63,258 bases of DNA from Deltaproteobacteria bacterium UBA5205 (GTDB taxonomy: Bacteria > Desulfobacterota > Syntrophorhabdia > Syntrophorhabdales > Syntrophorhabdaceae), in assembly GCA_002412715.1 (NCBI GenBank), contig DHVP01000006.1, positions 178,976 through 242,233 on the forward strand, given 5' to 3'. A program made the position numbers and the translations under genes. Shown in pieces: positions 1-8,340 of the stretch. Within the stretch, counting starts at the first letter, position 1, and every line of letters starts with the position of its first letter. The notes beneath the pieces are model-generated. The model saw only the letters and a list, made by a program, of their open reading frames with translations. It did not search any database and was not told the origin of the DNA.

Positions 1-29
1 CCCTGCTCTACCGACTGAGCTACCTCGGC
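1..29 (-). tRNA. 5' part of a tRNA (truncated by window edge)
   Basis: Read on the minus strand from 29 to 1 the sequence starts GCCGAGGTAGCTCAGTCGG and goes on to GTAGAGCAGGG. This is a normal tRNA 5' half: 7-nt acceptor strand, T8, D-stem GCTC/GAGC with AGTCGGTA loop, then the first bases of the anticodon stem. The anticodon lies outside the window, so the isotype is not shown. The GCAGGG junction resembles bacterial tRNA-Phe, but that is only a guess. Confidence 0.85.
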
Positions 30-39
30 AATGTGTAAA

Positions 40-69
40 TTTAAAACACAACCCGTCATGCCCTGTCAA
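40..69 (-). promoter_or_regulatory. Candidate sigma-70 promoter for the tRNA
   Basis: On the minus strand a perfect -35 box TTGACA (69-64) is followed after 18 bases by TTTAAA (45-40), about 10 bases before the tRNA 5' end at 29. The -10 box matches the consensus at four of six bases. The placement fits a stable-RNA promoter, but it is assigned from sequence alone. Confidence 0.4.
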
Positions 70-164
70 CAGTTTCCTTGAAAATAAACGGTCTAAAACC
101 TTTTGACACAACCCGCTCCCGTATGTTACACAGAATCAGCATACCCTGAATCGCAGGCAAGTTA

Positions 165-1376
165 ATGAAACCATTTAAAGGTATACTCTATAACACCGAA
201 AAGACCGACGGCATCGCCGACCTGGTGTGCCCTCCCTATGATGTGATAGAAGATACCGACCCCTATTATGCCCGAAATCCCTTCAACGCCATCCGACTGG
301 AACTTCCCCGGGACCTGCCCGGCACCGACAGGTACCATAACGCGAGGAATACCATGGATGAATGGCTCTCAAAGGGTGTTCTTGCCCCCGATCCCCATGA
401 ATCCATCTATGTCTATGAGCAGGAATTCGCCATAGAGTCGGCCACGTTCCTGCGGAAGGGGTTTATCGCCCTTCACAAATTGGATAGGAAACGTATCCTG
501 ACCCACGAACAGACCCGCAAAAAAGCGAAGGCAGACCGCGAGCAGCTGATCGGTACATTAAGGACCTATACCAGCTTCATCTTCGGCCTTTACGATGACA
601 GGGGCAAGACAATCCGGCGTGCTCTTGAGGCCGCACCCGGAGAGCTTCTCTTCGATTTTACAGACGAGCAGTCCATCAAGACCAGGTTCTACCGGATCAC
701 GGATGAGGATTCCATCGGCAATGTCGGCTCGATCCTCGATGGGAAATGCATCTACATTGCCGACGGACACCACAGACTTGATGTCTCCTATCGTCTCAAC
801 CTCCCCTATGCGCCTTTTTATCTGACCGATATGTACGACCGGGGGATTGTGATCCTTCCCTACCACAGGCTGGTCAGGTTCGCTCAGAAACGCCCGCTGA
901 AAGAGCTTATCGGAGCGCTCGAACCCTTCATGACCATCGAAAAGAGAGGGTTCCACGACGACGATTCGCTGAAGGGCATCCTCGCATCCGTTGCCGCCTC
1001 TTCCGGCCTTGCTTTTGCCTTCTTTTCCGGCGACGATCCACAACACCTTTATATGGCTGTTGAGAAATCCCCATTGCCGCTATATGCCGCCTCCGGCCTT
1101 CATGACACCTTGAAAAAGCTGAAAGTCAATGCCATCCACAGCGGCGTTATCCGGGACATTATGAAAATCAAGGACGATGAGATATCCTTTACCGAGGACC
1201 ATCAATGGTCCGTCGAGTCTGTCAGGAACGGCTCTCAGGACATGGCATTCTTTCTGCCTCCGACGACAGTTGACGAGGTAAGGGACATCGCTGAAAACAG
1301 CCTTGATATGCCCCCCAAATCCACCTTTTTCTATCCCAAGATCCTGACAGGTCTGGTATTCTACAAGTATGCATGA
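165..1376 (+). CDS. DUF1015 family protein
   Basis: The 403-residue product matches the DUF1015 family over its full length: an N-terminal 'PFKG...VCPPYDVI' block, a central stretch with 'KGFIALHKLD', and an 'IADGHHRL' segment near residue 200 typical of the family. No biochemical role is established for these soluble proteins; they recur in anaerobes, often near central metabolic genes. There is no signal peptide. The gene overlaps the next one by 8 bases, so the two and the prenyl synthase after them probably form one transcript. The ATG at 165 is preceded by a weak purine stretch. Confidence 0.85.
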   Translation: MKPFKGILYNTEKTDGIADLVCPPYDVIEDTDPYYARNPFNAIRLELPRDLPGTDRYHNARNTMDEWLSKGVLAPDPHESIYVYEQEFAIESATFLRKGFIALHKLDRKRILTHEQTRKKAKADREQLIGTLRTYTSFIFGLYDDRGKTIRRALEAAPGELLFDFTDEQSIKTRFYRITDEDSIGNVGSILDGKCIYIADGHHRLDVSYRLNLPYAPFYLTDMYDRGIVILPYHRLVRFAQKRPLKELIGALEPFMTIEKRGFHDDDSLKGILASVAASSGLAFAFFSGDDPQHLYMAVEKSPLPLYAASGLHDTLKKLKVNAIHSGVIRDIMKIKDDEISFTEDHQWSVESVRNGSQDMAFFLPPTTVDEVRDIAENSLDMPPKSTFFYPKILTGLVFYKYA

Positions 1377-2109
1377 CATCGTCGGCAAAGACGAAACCTT
1401 TGACATCCTGTGCAGCGAACAACTGAAGATCATCCAAAAGAAAAAGGGCTATCGTTTCTCAATCGATTCGATCCTGCTGGCTGCTTTCGTGGCATTGAAA
1501 AAGCATGAAAGGCTGTTGGATATAGGCTCCGGTTGTGGTATCATACCTATCTATATAGCGAAAAAGGGCTATAGAAACACTATGACCGGCGTGGAACTTC
1601 AGAAAGATCTTTTTGAGGTTGCGCAAAAGAACAGGATGATCAATTCTTGTGAAGACCATGTTCAGTTTATCAACGCGGACATTCGCACCGCGGTTCAAGA
1701 GATGAAAAAAACGCCTTTTCATGTCATCGTATCTAACCCGCCGTACACCAAACGACGCAGTGGAAGGACATGCCCTGAAAAGTCGCGTTTTCTGGCGCGA
1801 AACGAGGAAACGCTCGATCTTCAGTCTCTCCTGTCTGCTGCATCGTCCCTTCTGATCGGGAAAGGACGCTTTAATATCATATATCCGGCTCATCGCGCCG
1901 GGGAACTCGTCCACGAGGCCCAGTCACAAAAACTGGCTCTTAAAAGATTGCGGGGCGTATATCCACGCAGAGATGAGAAAGCGAATCTCGTCCTTGCGGA
2001 ATTCGTCAAAGATGGAGGGGTGGGCGCCGTCATCGAAACACCGCTCTATGTATATGACGGTGGAACTCTCTCCACGGAAGTTAAAAACTATTACTCATTC
2101 GGGGACTAG
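1369..2109 (+). CDS. TrmN6-type tRNA1(Val) (adenine-37-N6)-methyltransferase-like protein
   Basis: A class I S-adenosylmethionine-dependent methyltransferase of 246 residues. The SAM-binding glycine loop is LDIGSGCGIIP near residues 50-60, and the catalytic NPPY motif of N6-adenine methyltransferases is at 123-126, followed by a basic segment as in TrmN6/YfiC proteins. The N-terminal 'GYRFSIDSILLAAF' block is also characteristic of that family. By family it should methylate adenosine in tRNA (A37 of tRNA-Val in E. coli); the true substrate here is inferred. It overlaps the DUF1015 gene and is followed one base later by the prenyl synthase gene. Confidence 0.8.
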   Translation: MHDIVGKDETFDILCSEQLKIIQKKKGYRFSIDSILLAAFVALKKHERLLDIGSGCGIIPIYIAKKGYRNTMTGVELQKDLFEVAQKNRMINSCEDHVQFINADIRTAVQEMKKTPFHVIVSNPPYTKRRSGRTCPEKSRFLARNEETLDLQSLLSAASSLLIGKGRFNIIYPAHRAGELVHEAQSQKLALKRLRGVYPRRDEKANLVLAEFVKDGGVGAVIETPLYVYDGGTLSTEVKNYYSFGD

Positions 2110-2110
2110 C

Positions 2111-3079
2111 ATGTCAGGATTTACAGAAATCATTCAAAAGGACCTGGACCAGCTCGAAGCATCCATCGACGAACTCATGAGCACACGGGTCACGTACATC
2201 AAAGAGATCGTCACTTACATCATCAAATCCGGTGGGAAGAGGGTACGTCCGGTCCTCGTGATGCTTTGCTCCAAGCTTTGCGGCTACCGCGGCAAGAAAC
2301 ACATCCCCTACGCCGCCATCATCGAGTTCATCCATACAGCCACTCTGCTTCATGATGATGTGGTGGATAACGCCAAGACCCGCCGGGGCCTGTCGACTGT
2401 CAATACCGTCTGGGGCAACGAACCCAGCGTACTCGTCGGTGACTTCCTCTATTCAAGGTCCTTTGAACTTATGTCCCGGGACGGTAATAACGAGATCCTG
2501 AAGACGATCTCACAGGTGACAACGGCTCTGTCGGAAGGAGAGATCCTTGAGATCGTCAAGACCGCAGATATCGAAACCACGGAAAAGGATTACTATGAAA
2601 TCATAGGCAACAAAACCGCCGTCCTTTTCGGAGCGGCCTGCGAGATCGGCGCCATCCTTGGCAGCAGATCCAACAACGAGAGAAAGGCTCTCAAAAACTT
2701 CGGCTATAACCTTGGCATTGCCTTTCAGCTCATGGACGATGTCCTCGACTATACATCCTACAATGATGTTCTTGGCAAACGTGTGGGAACCGACCTGAAG
2801 GAGGGCAAGGTCACCCTCCCCCTCATTTACGTTTTAGAGAACACCGGGGACAAATATAAGGCTTACATTGAAAAGGTCGTCACCAAGCAGAGGATAACCA
2901 AACGCGACTTCGAGCGAGTGCGAAGCATCATTGAAAAGACCGGTGGAATCGCCTACACACTGGCGGCAACCGAAGATCACCTCGACAAGGCAAAGAAATA
3001 CCTCGATATCTTTCCTTCCTCGCGGTACAAGACCGCGCTCCTGGAGCTGGCGGATTACATGCTCAAAAGGGAAATGTAA
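2111..3079 (+). CDS. Polyprenyl (octaprenyl-type) diphosphate synthase
   Basis: A 322-residue trans-isoprenyl diphosphate synthase that extends allylic diphosphates with isopentenyl diphosphate to make the quinone side chain or a similar lipid. The first aspartate-rich motif DDVVD is at residues 82-86 and the second, LMDDVLD, near 210; GGKRVRP at 41-47 is the conserved basic site. The length matches IspB/HepS2-type enzymes. The reading frame is open further upstream, but the ATG at 2111, directly after the preceding stop codon, gives the standard N-terminus. Chain length cannot be told from sequence. Confidence 0.88.
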   Translation: MSGFTEIIQKDLDQLEASIDELMSTRVTYIKEIVTYIIKSGGKRVRPVLVMLCSKLCGYRGKKHIPYAAIIEFIHTATLLHDDVVDNAKTRRGLSTVNTVWGNEPSVLVGDFLYSRSFELMSRDGNNEILKTISQVTTALSEGEILEIVKTADIETTEKDYYEIIGNKTAVLFGAACEIGAILGSRSNNERKALKNFGYNLGIAFQLMDDVLDYTSYNDVLGKRVGTDLKEGKVTLPLIYVLENTGDKYKAYIEKVVTKQRITKRDFERVRSIIEKTGGIAYTLAATEDHLDKAKKYLDIFPSSRYKTALLELADYMLKREM

Positions 3080-3083
3080 TGAG

Positions 3084-3118
3084 GATGGGTTATACGTAAT
3101 GGGTCATGGGTGATGGGA
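3084..3118 (+). repeat. G-rich heptamer repeat, copy at polyprenyl synthase 3' end
   Basis: Just after the stop codon of the prenyl synthase the plus strand reads as imperfect units of the type TTATACG, TAATGGG, TCATGGG and TGATGGG. The same pattern occurs at about 6.33, 10.27 and 47.55 kb. It is too short and too degenerate for a CRISPR and has no coding sense. Confidence 0.7.
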
Positions 3119-3164
3119 AGATTGCGCAGGTATAAAGTTTCAACGGTCCTCCCTGAGGCTGCCT

Positions 3165-4394
3165 CTAAAGAACTTCGCCCTTAGGGATTACCACTATTCC
3201 TTCATCAGAGACGAAAAATCTTTTGCGGTCTTTTTCGAGGTCGTAGCCTATTTTCATCCCGTCAGGGATGCGGACCCCCTTATCGATGATTGCCCTTTTT
3301 ACCTTTGCCCTCATGCCTACGACTACATCGTGGAAAAGAATCGATTCACTCACCTCGGCGTAGCTGTTGACTCGTACACCGGGGGAAAGAACGGAACTCT
3401 GGACCTTGCCGCCGCTTATGATGACTCCGCTGCAGATGATCGAATCGAGTGCCTTTCCTGCCCTGCCTCCCTCTTCATCGGCAAAGACGGTTTTGGCCGG
3501 CGGATATTGTCCTTCGTAGGTTCTGATAGGCCAGTTCCGGTCGTAAAGGTTAAAGTCGGGGGTCACAGAGGCTAGGTTCATGTTCGCCCTCCAGTATGCC
3601 TCGATGGTTCCAATGTCCCTCCAGTATGACGCATCCCTGCCCTTTCCCGCACCGAACCGATAGACAAAAACGCGATTTCGGGGATACATGTAGGGTATTA
3701 TGTCCTTCGCAAAATCATGGAGCGACCCTTCACGTTGTGCGTCCTTCGTCAGCATGTCGATAAGCACATCTCGTTTGAAAACATAGATTCCCATGGAAAC
3801 AAACGCCCGATCGGGGCTGCCGGGCACGGGACGCGGCTCTGCCGGCTTTTCCTCGAAACCTGTGACCCGCGAATCGGAGCCGGCGCGGATGACGCCAAAG
3901 CGTGACGCCTCCCGGATATCGACCTCGATGGAGGAGATGGTCATGTCGGATTTCTTGTTTTGATGGTACCTCACAAAGTGGCTGTAGTCCATCTTGTAGA
4001 TATGATCGGCCGAGAGGACAACCACGTGATCGACATTGACCTGTTTCAAATGATAGAGGTTCTGATATACGGCATCGGCGGTTCCTCTGTACCAGTCTTC
4101 GCCCACCCGCATTTGCGGCGACAGGTTCGAAACGAACTCTCCAAGCTCGGGATTCAGAATACTCCAGGCATCACGGGTATGCTCTATGAGGGAGTGCGAT
4201 TTATACTGCGGAAGGACAAAGATCTTCCGTATCCCCGAGTTGACGCAGTTGCTCAGGGTAAAATCGATGATCCGGTATTTGCCGCCGAAGATTACGGCCG
4301 GCTTGGCCCGGTCCCGTGTAAGTGGATGCAGCCTTTCACCCGCGCCTCCGGCGAGGACGAATGCGACTGCATTATGTACGAGTCTCGATCTCAT
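3165..4394 (-). CDS. glgC: Glucose-1-phosphate adenylyltransferase
   Basis: A 409-residue ADP-glucose pyrophosphorylase that makes ADP-glucose from glucose 1-phosphate and ATP, the committed step of bacterial glycogen synthesis. The nucleotide-binding loop LAGGAGERLHPLT is near residues 14-26, with the conserved RAKPAV lysine just after. WYRGTADAVYQN near 100 and the sugar-phosphate site FEEKP near 180 follow. A C-terminal left-handed beta-helix-like region runs from about 290. The enzyme family is allosterically controlled; no effector can be read here. The gene stands alone on the minus strand next to rsmI. A GH57 glucan enzyme lies elsewhere in the window (48.1 kb). Confidence 0.93.
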   Translation of the reverse strand: MRSRLVHNAVAFVLAGGAGERLHPLTRDRAKPAVIFGGKYRIIDFTLSNCVNSGIRKIFVLPQYKSHSLIEHTRDAWSILNPELGEFVSNLSPQMRVGEDWYRGTADAVYQNLYHLKQVNVDHVVVLSADHIYKMDYSHFVRYHQNKKSDMTISSIEVDIREASRFGVIRAGSDSRVTGFEEKPAEPRPVPGSPDRAFVSMGIYVFKRDVLIDMLTKDAQREGSLHDFAKDIIPYMYPRNRVFVYRFGAGKGRDASYWRDIGTIEAYWRANMNLASVTPDFNLYDRNWPIRTYEGQYPPAKTVFADEEGGRAGKALDSIICSGVIISGGKVQSSVLSPGVRVNSYAEVSESILFHDVVVGMRAKVKRAIIDKGVRIPDGMKIGYDLEKDRKRFFVSDEGIVVIPKGEVL

Positions 4395-4460
4395 TTGCCT
4401 GTATTAATATTATCGTGGCCTTTCAGCCGTTGTTCAAGAAAAAACATGGATTCCACGGCT

Positions 4461-5144
4461 TCACCTATCACAGCCGGCCACTATAAAGGCGTACTCGCCC
4501 TTTTTTTCCTCGGATGCGATTTGTTCAAGGACATCGCTTACGGTTCCCCGGTAGGTCGTTTCGTACATTTTCGTCATCTCTCTGACGACAACTATCCTGC
4601 GATTGCCCAGTATGGCGAGCACATACCCGAGTGTCTCATCGATCCTTCTTGGAGACTCATAAAAGACAATGGGGTATGGAAAAGAGGAAAGCTCTTCCAG
4701 CACCCTTTTTCGTTTTCCCTTCTTGAGCGGGAGAAAACCGTAGAATATAAAACGGTCTGCAAAAAGTCCTGAAACCGATACAAGGCCTGCCACGGCGGAA
4801 GCGCCCGGTACGGCGCATACCTCAATGCCTTCCTCGACGCATTTGCTGACCAGAATGTTGCCCGGGTCAGAAATGCAGGGGGTGCCTGCGCTCGTTATGA
4901 GGGCGACGTTCTTGCCCCCCTTGAGGCCGCGGATTATTGAGGCCGATCTCTTTTCCTCGCTGTAGCTGCTTATGCTTACAATCGTTTTTTTGATCCCATG
5001 CTGATTAAAAAGTTTCAATGCCCGGGGGGTGCTCTCGGCCACCACGATATCAACTTCCTTCAGGATATCGATAGCCCGTAAGGTGATATCTCCCATGTTA
5101 CCGATGGGCGTCGCCACAACATAGAGAATGCCTTGCAAATCCAT
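4461..5144 (-). CDS. rsmI: 16S rRNA (cytidine-1402-2'-O)-methyltransferase
   Basis: The 227-residue product has the tetrapyrrole-methylase fold of RsmI: YVVATPIGNMGDIT at the N-terminus, the TSAGTPCISDPG loop near residue 83 and VPGASAV near 112. RsmI methylates the ribose of C1402 in the ribosomal P site. The protein is about 50 residues shorter than E. coli RsmI and lacks the usual C-terminal extension, which is also absent from many homologues. I place the start at the ATG at 5144; an in-frame TTG three codons upstream is possible. Confidence 0.88.
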   Translation of the reverse strand: MDLQGILYVVATPIGNMGDITLRAIDILKEVDIVVAESTPRALKLFNQHGIKKTIVSISSYSEEKRSASIIRGLKGGKNVALITSAGTPCISDPGNILVSKCVEEGIEVCAVPGASAVAGLVSVSGLFADRFIFYGFLPLKKGKRKRVLEELSSFPYPIVFYESPRRIDETLGYVLAILGNRRIVVVREMTKMYETTYRGTVSDVLEQIASEEKKGEYAFIVAGCDR

Positions 5145-5209
5145 GACTATCAAGCATATTACACTCCAAAAGTCTTGACAAGGATAAAAAAAGTTAAGAG
5201 AATAGAACT

Positions 5210-5785
5210 ATGACTCTCAAGGGTGCGCTGATATTAGTGCTGTGCCTGTTGCCTCTCGGGGCACACCCCGCAATTTATACGTACGTGGACGATACCGGCG
5301 CATCTCACTTCACGAATATTCTTCCTGTCGGCAAGAAATTTCGCGTCGTGATCTCCGAGCGCATAAAGTACGTTGTTGCACGGGTTTTTAATAACACCGC
5401 TTACGATGGAATTATCGAGCGCCATGCGCAAACGCATGGGATAGATCCATCACTCATCAAGGCAGTCATGAAAGCTGAATCGAATTTTAATCCCAACGCC
5501 ATGTCCCACAAAGGGGCTCAGGGCCTGATGCAGCTCATGCCGGATACGGCACGATTGATGAAAGTGGAGAACCCTTTCGATCCTGAGGACAACATACGCG
5601 GCGGAACGAAATATCTGAAATATCTGGGCGAAACATTCGGGGGCAATCTTGACCTCATGCTGGCTGCATACAATGCAGGGCCGGCGCGAGTCAAAGAAAA
5701 CAATATGAACATCCCGCCCTACGATGAGACTCGCACCTACGTCCAGCGGGTCAAATCCTATTATAATTCGTTCAAGAAGAATTAA
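5210..5785 (+). CDS. Lytic transglycosylase (SLT domain) with DUF4124-like N-terminus
   Basis: A 191-residue exported protein. Residues 1-20 form a signal peptide (MTLKGALILVLCLLPLGAHP). Next comes a short 'YTYVDDTGASHFTN' segment typical of DUF4124, then an SLT goose-lysozyme-like domain from about 65 with the catalytic glutamate E90 in KAESNFNP, the QGLMQLMP motif near 104-111 and the late AAYNAGPARV motif. It should cleave peptidoglycan with 1,6-anhydro product formation in the periplasm. It overlaps pgsA by one base (TAATG), so translation is probably coupled. A TTGACA box at about 5176 may be part of its promoter. Confidence 0.88.
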   Translation: MTLKGALILVLCLLPLGAHPAIYTYVDDTGASHFTNILPVGKKFRVVISERIKYVVARVFNNTAYDGIIERHAQTHGIDPSLIKAVMKAESNFNPNAMSHKGAQGLMQLMPDTARLMKVENPFDPEDNIRGGTKYLKYLGETFGGNLDLMLAAYNAGPARVKENNMNIPPYDETRTYVQRVKSYYNSFKKN

Positions 5786-6339
5786 TGAAGGTCAAAGACG
5801 AACAGTTGCCTCTCTGGACACTTCCTAACCGGTTGTGTATTCTCAGGATACTCTTTATTCCCCTGATCATAATCTTCATTGAAAAAGGGTTCTTTTACGC
5901 GGCATTCTTCCTGTTCATCATGGCCGGCATTACCGACGGACTTGATGGCTTTGTGGCGCGAAGGTTCAAATTGACCTCAAAACTCGGGCTATACCTCGAC
6001 CCCATTGCCGATAAACTGCTCGTTTCCTCAGTGCTGATAACACTCACCTACCATGGCCTCGTTCCTTTGTGGGTCACGATCTTGCTCGTGTGCCGGGAGT
6101 TCATTATCAACGGCCTGAGGTCTTTCTATGCCCTTGAAGGCATCACGATCTACCCCTCCTTCTCGGGCAAGCTCAAGACCACCCTGCAGATCGTTGGAAT
6201 ATCCTGCGTGCTCTTTAAACATCCCCTGGCGCAACAGATTGGATTGTACGTGATATATGCAGCGCTGTTGTTCAGTATGTATTCCGCAATAAATTACATC
6301 AAAGCTATATTTATGCCTAAGAAGACAGGTAATGGGTAA
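5785..6339 (+). CDS. pgsA: CDP-diacylglycerol-glycerol-3-phosphate 3-phosphatidyltransferase
   Basis: A 184-residue membrane enzyme of the CDP-alcohol phosphatidyltransferase family, making phosphatidylglycerol phosphate. The signature D-G-x2-A-R-x8-G-x3-D-x3-D is complete: D54, G55, A58, R59, G68, D72, D76. Four or more hydrophobic segments follow. The start codon overlaps the stop of the lytic transglycosylase. The last residues (TGNG) and the stop codon fall inside a heptamer repeat, so the native C-terminus may have been replaced by repeat sequence. Confidence 0.9.
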   Translation: MKVKDEQLPLWTLPNRLCILRILFIPLIIIFIEKGFFYAAFFLFIMAGITDGLDGFVARRFKLTSKLGLYLDPIADKLLVSSVLITLTYHGLVPLWVTILLVCREFIINGLRSFYALEGITIYPSFSGKLKTTLQIVGISCVLFKHPLAQQIGLYVIYAALLFSMYSAINYIKAIFMPKKTGNG

Positions 6340-6359
6340 TAGGTTATGGGTTATAACCC
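6324..6359 (+). repeat. G-rich heptamer repeat between convergent pgsA and kamA-like genes
   Basis: The plus strand reads GACAGGTAATGGGTAATAGG followed by TTATGGGTTATAACCC. The repeat codes for the last residues of pgsA and gives its stop codon (6337-6339). The stop codon of the convergent KamA-like gene (6351-6353) lies in the terminal 12-bp perfect palindrome GGGTTATAACCC (6348-6359). Same family as the copies at about 3.1, 10.3 and 47.5 kb. Confidence 0.75.
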
Positions 6360-7439
6360 CTCTTCTTTACACATCCCGCATTTCATGCAAGCGCTCTCTT
6401 GGCCATTGTCGTCGTAATAGCCGATCTGACCCGAGGGGCTGATGAGCCTTACCATGGTCGTGCCCGCGAGACGTTCCAGGTGTTCTGCGTCAACGGGAAT
6501 CTTGCCAAGGCCGCCGGGGATGTCAAGGGCGTACCGCGGGACGGCCAGGCCCGAGGCGTTTGACCTGAGATAGGCCATAATCTCACGGCCCCGGTCCAAT
6601 TTCACCTTAAAATGAGATGCGCCCTGCACATCGTCGAGCTGAAAAAGATAATAGGGTTTTATGCCGGCTTCCACGAGGGATTCGAACAACGCAAGCAGGA
6701 CATGAGGACAATCGTTGATATTTCTCAGAAGAACCGTCTGGCTCACAGGGATACCCCCTGCCCGTCGGAGATCACGGACAGCTTTGAGGAATTCGTCCGT
6801 GATCTCCCGGGGGTGATTGATATGTATGATAATCCAGACAGGAGCTGCTTTCCCGATTGCCTGTATGTGGCCCTGAGACAAGCCCTCGGGGTAAACCACA
6901 GGAACGCGGGTACTGAGCCTGATGATCAGGTGTTTCTTAATTGATCGCAGCCTCATGAGGATTGACTGCAGTTTATCCGCATCCAGCATGAAGGGGTCCC
7001 CGCCTGAGAGGATCACTTCACGAATATGAAGATCCTCTTCAATATGCCTGAAGGATTCTTCTAAATATGGTTCGGGGTCCACTGCCTTGCCTGCGAATCG
7101 CCTGCGATTGCAGAACCGGCAGTACATGGCGCATTCCGAACTTACGAGAAAAACGCAGCGATCCGGGTGCCTCTTCAGCAAAACGGGGGTAATGGAAATA
7201 TCTTTCTCACCAAGGGGATCTTCCGTACCCGCCCCATTTTCCTCCATGACGGACGGAACGGCCTGCCCCCTGATAGGACAAAGCGGGTTGTCAAAATCAA
7301 CAAGATTCAGATAATGGCGGGGTATCTTAAAAGTGTGCCGAGAAATAACTCTTTCAAGGGATTTCAAAATCCCCGGGGCAAGTGATAAATGTGCGCCTAT
7401 TTCGCTGAGGACGAAAAGAAAAGGGAGGGTATTAGACAT
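6351..7439 (-). CDS. KamA/EpmB-family radical SAM aminomutase
   Basis: A 362-residue radical SAM enzyme with the cluster motif CxxxCxxC at C103, C107 and C110 (CAMYCRFC), followed by the SGGDPF block (SAM site) and a C-terminal CMKCGMC cysteine group like that of lysine 2,3-aminomutases. The family uses a 4Fe-4S cluster, SAM and PLP to move an amino group from the alpha to the beta carbon of lysine. At 362 residues it is nearer to EpmB (lysine isomerase for EF-P modification) than to the longer clostridial lysine 2,3-aminomutase; no efp or epmA is in the window, so the role is open. A good ribosome site precedes the ATG. Confidence 0.82.
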   Translation of the reverse strand: MSNTLPFLFVLSEIGAHLSLAPGILKSLERVISRHTFKIPRHYLNLVDFDNPLCPIRGQAVPSVMEENGAGTEDPLGEKDISITPVLLKRHPDRCVFLVSSECAMYCRFCNRRRFAGKAVDPEPYLEESFRHIEEDLHIREVILSGGDPFMLDADKLQSILMRLRSIKKHLIIRLSTRVPVVYPEGLSQGHIQAIGKAAPVWIIIHINHPREITDEFLKAVRDLRRAGGIPVSQTVLLRNINDCPHVLLALFESLVEAGIKPYYLFQLDDVQGASHFKVKLDRGREIMAYLRSNASGLAVPRYALDIPGGLGKIPVDAEHLERLAGTTMVRLISPSGQIGYYDDNGQESACMKCGMCKEEGL

Positions 7440-7477
7440 AGTACCCCCCTCCTCGCTTTTCGTATCCTTGTTTATGT

Positions 7478-7984
7478 TTACTGGAGTGCCAGAAAATGGG
7501 CTCTTCTGTTCTTTGCCCAGGCTGCTTCGTTGTGACCCGGATCAACCGGTTTTTCTTTGCCATAACTTACTGTTTCAAGAAGCCTTCCGTCTGCGCCGAG
7601 ATTTACGAGGAAATTCTTTGCAGAGTCAGCTCTTTTCTGCCCGAGGACAAGGTTGTACTCGACCGTGCCTCTTTCGTCGCAATGGCCTTCGACTCTAACT
7701 TTTTTGCCGGCATTCGCTTTGGCCTGAAACCAATTCATGTTTTCCTTCAGGACCGCTGCATCTGCATCCCTGATGGCGTACTTGTCAAAATCAAAGTTGA
7801 CCTCCTTAAGCGGAGCAATCGCCACGGGGACTTCAACTTTCTGTTCCGGCGGCGCAACCTTTGCGGGCACTGCTGCCGGAGGCGGGGTCTCACCCTTCAT
7901 CTGCTGCCAGAAACATCCACAACCACCAAGTGAAATGCCGATAAGGGCAACTAGTAAAATAAGAGACAATGATTTTATCTTCAT
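7478..7984 (-). CDS. pal: Peptidoglycan-associated lipoprotein (Pal/OmpA-like)
   Basis: A 168-residue outer-membrane lipoprotein. The signal peptide ends in the lipobox ISLGGC with C22 as the lipidated residue. A proline-rich linker leads to an OmpA-type peptidoglycan-binding domain from about residue 60, with NFDFDKYAI, the 'VEGHCDERGT' motif and 'RRAHF' at the end. Pal tethers the outer membrane to the wall together with Tol proteins; no tol genes are in the window. It follows the small lipoprotein gene by 67 bases, with a hairpin in the gap. Confidence 0.9.
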   Translation of the reverse strand: MKIKSLSLILLVALIGISLGGCGCFWQQMKGETPPPAAVPAKVAPPEQKVEVPVAIAPLKEVNFDFDKYAIRDADAAVLKENMNWFQAKANAGKKVRVEGHCDERGTVEYNLVLGQKRADSAKNFLVNLGADGRLLETVSYGKEKPVDPGHNEAAWAKNRRAHFLALQ

Positions 7985-8005
7985 GTTCCACCCCTTCCTT
8001 CAAAA

Positions 8006-8040
8006 ATTAGAGGGTATACCCTTGACACCGGATATACCCT
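8006..8040 (-). terminator. Hairpin with short T-run after the small lipoprotein gene
   Basis: On the minus strand the arms AGGGTATATCC (8040 side) and GGGTATACCCT (8011 side) pair with a one-base bulge around a short loop, followed by CTAATTTTTG. This looks like a weak intrinsic terminator or attenuator between the small lipoprotein gene and pal. Confidence 0.5.
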
Positions 8041-8051
8041 CGCATGCAACA

Positions 8052-8267
8052 TTACTTTTTCTCCGGTGCTGGCTTTTCTGCTGCCGGGTTCGCTTCCGCG
8101 GGCTTCTCCGGTGCGGGTGCCGGTTTCTCCTCTGCAGGAGGCGGCGTCGGTTTCGCCTCTTCCTTCGGTGGTGCCGGTTTTGGAGGCTCCGCAGACGGAC
8201 CACATCCGATCAATGAAAAACCTGCAAAAAAAGCGATAGCTATCATTAATGCGACGAGCTTCTTCAT
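8052..8267 (-). CDS. Small proline/alanine/lysine-rich lipoprotein
   Basis: A 71-residue protein with a clear lipoprotein signal (MKKLVALMIAIAFFAGFSLI then G-C, with C22 as the lipid site). The rest is a low-complexity tail of P, A, E and K repeats (PKPAPP, EEKPAP, EKPA), so it has no fold of its own and may act as a spacer or charged brush in the envelope. A strong Shine-Dalgarno AGGAGGTG lies just upstream of the ATG. Its place upstream of pal suggests an envelope role; nothing more specific can be said. Confidence 0.75.
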   Translation of the reverse strand: MKKLVALMIAIAFFAGFSLIGCGPSAEPPKPAPPKEEAKPTPPPAEEKPAPAPEKPAEANPAAEKPAPEKK

Positions 8268-8340
8268 CTATTTTCACCTCCTTTCTTATTAATCTTTGCC
8301 TATATTGAATACATATATACTAACAATCGTAATATGTAAA

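Noticed and set aside
7737..8292. Plus-strand frames over pal and the small lipoprotein gene
   Set aside because: They are antisense to two genes with clear lipoprotein signals and ribosome sites; their low-complexity sequence mirrors the Pro/Ala/Lys-rich tail.
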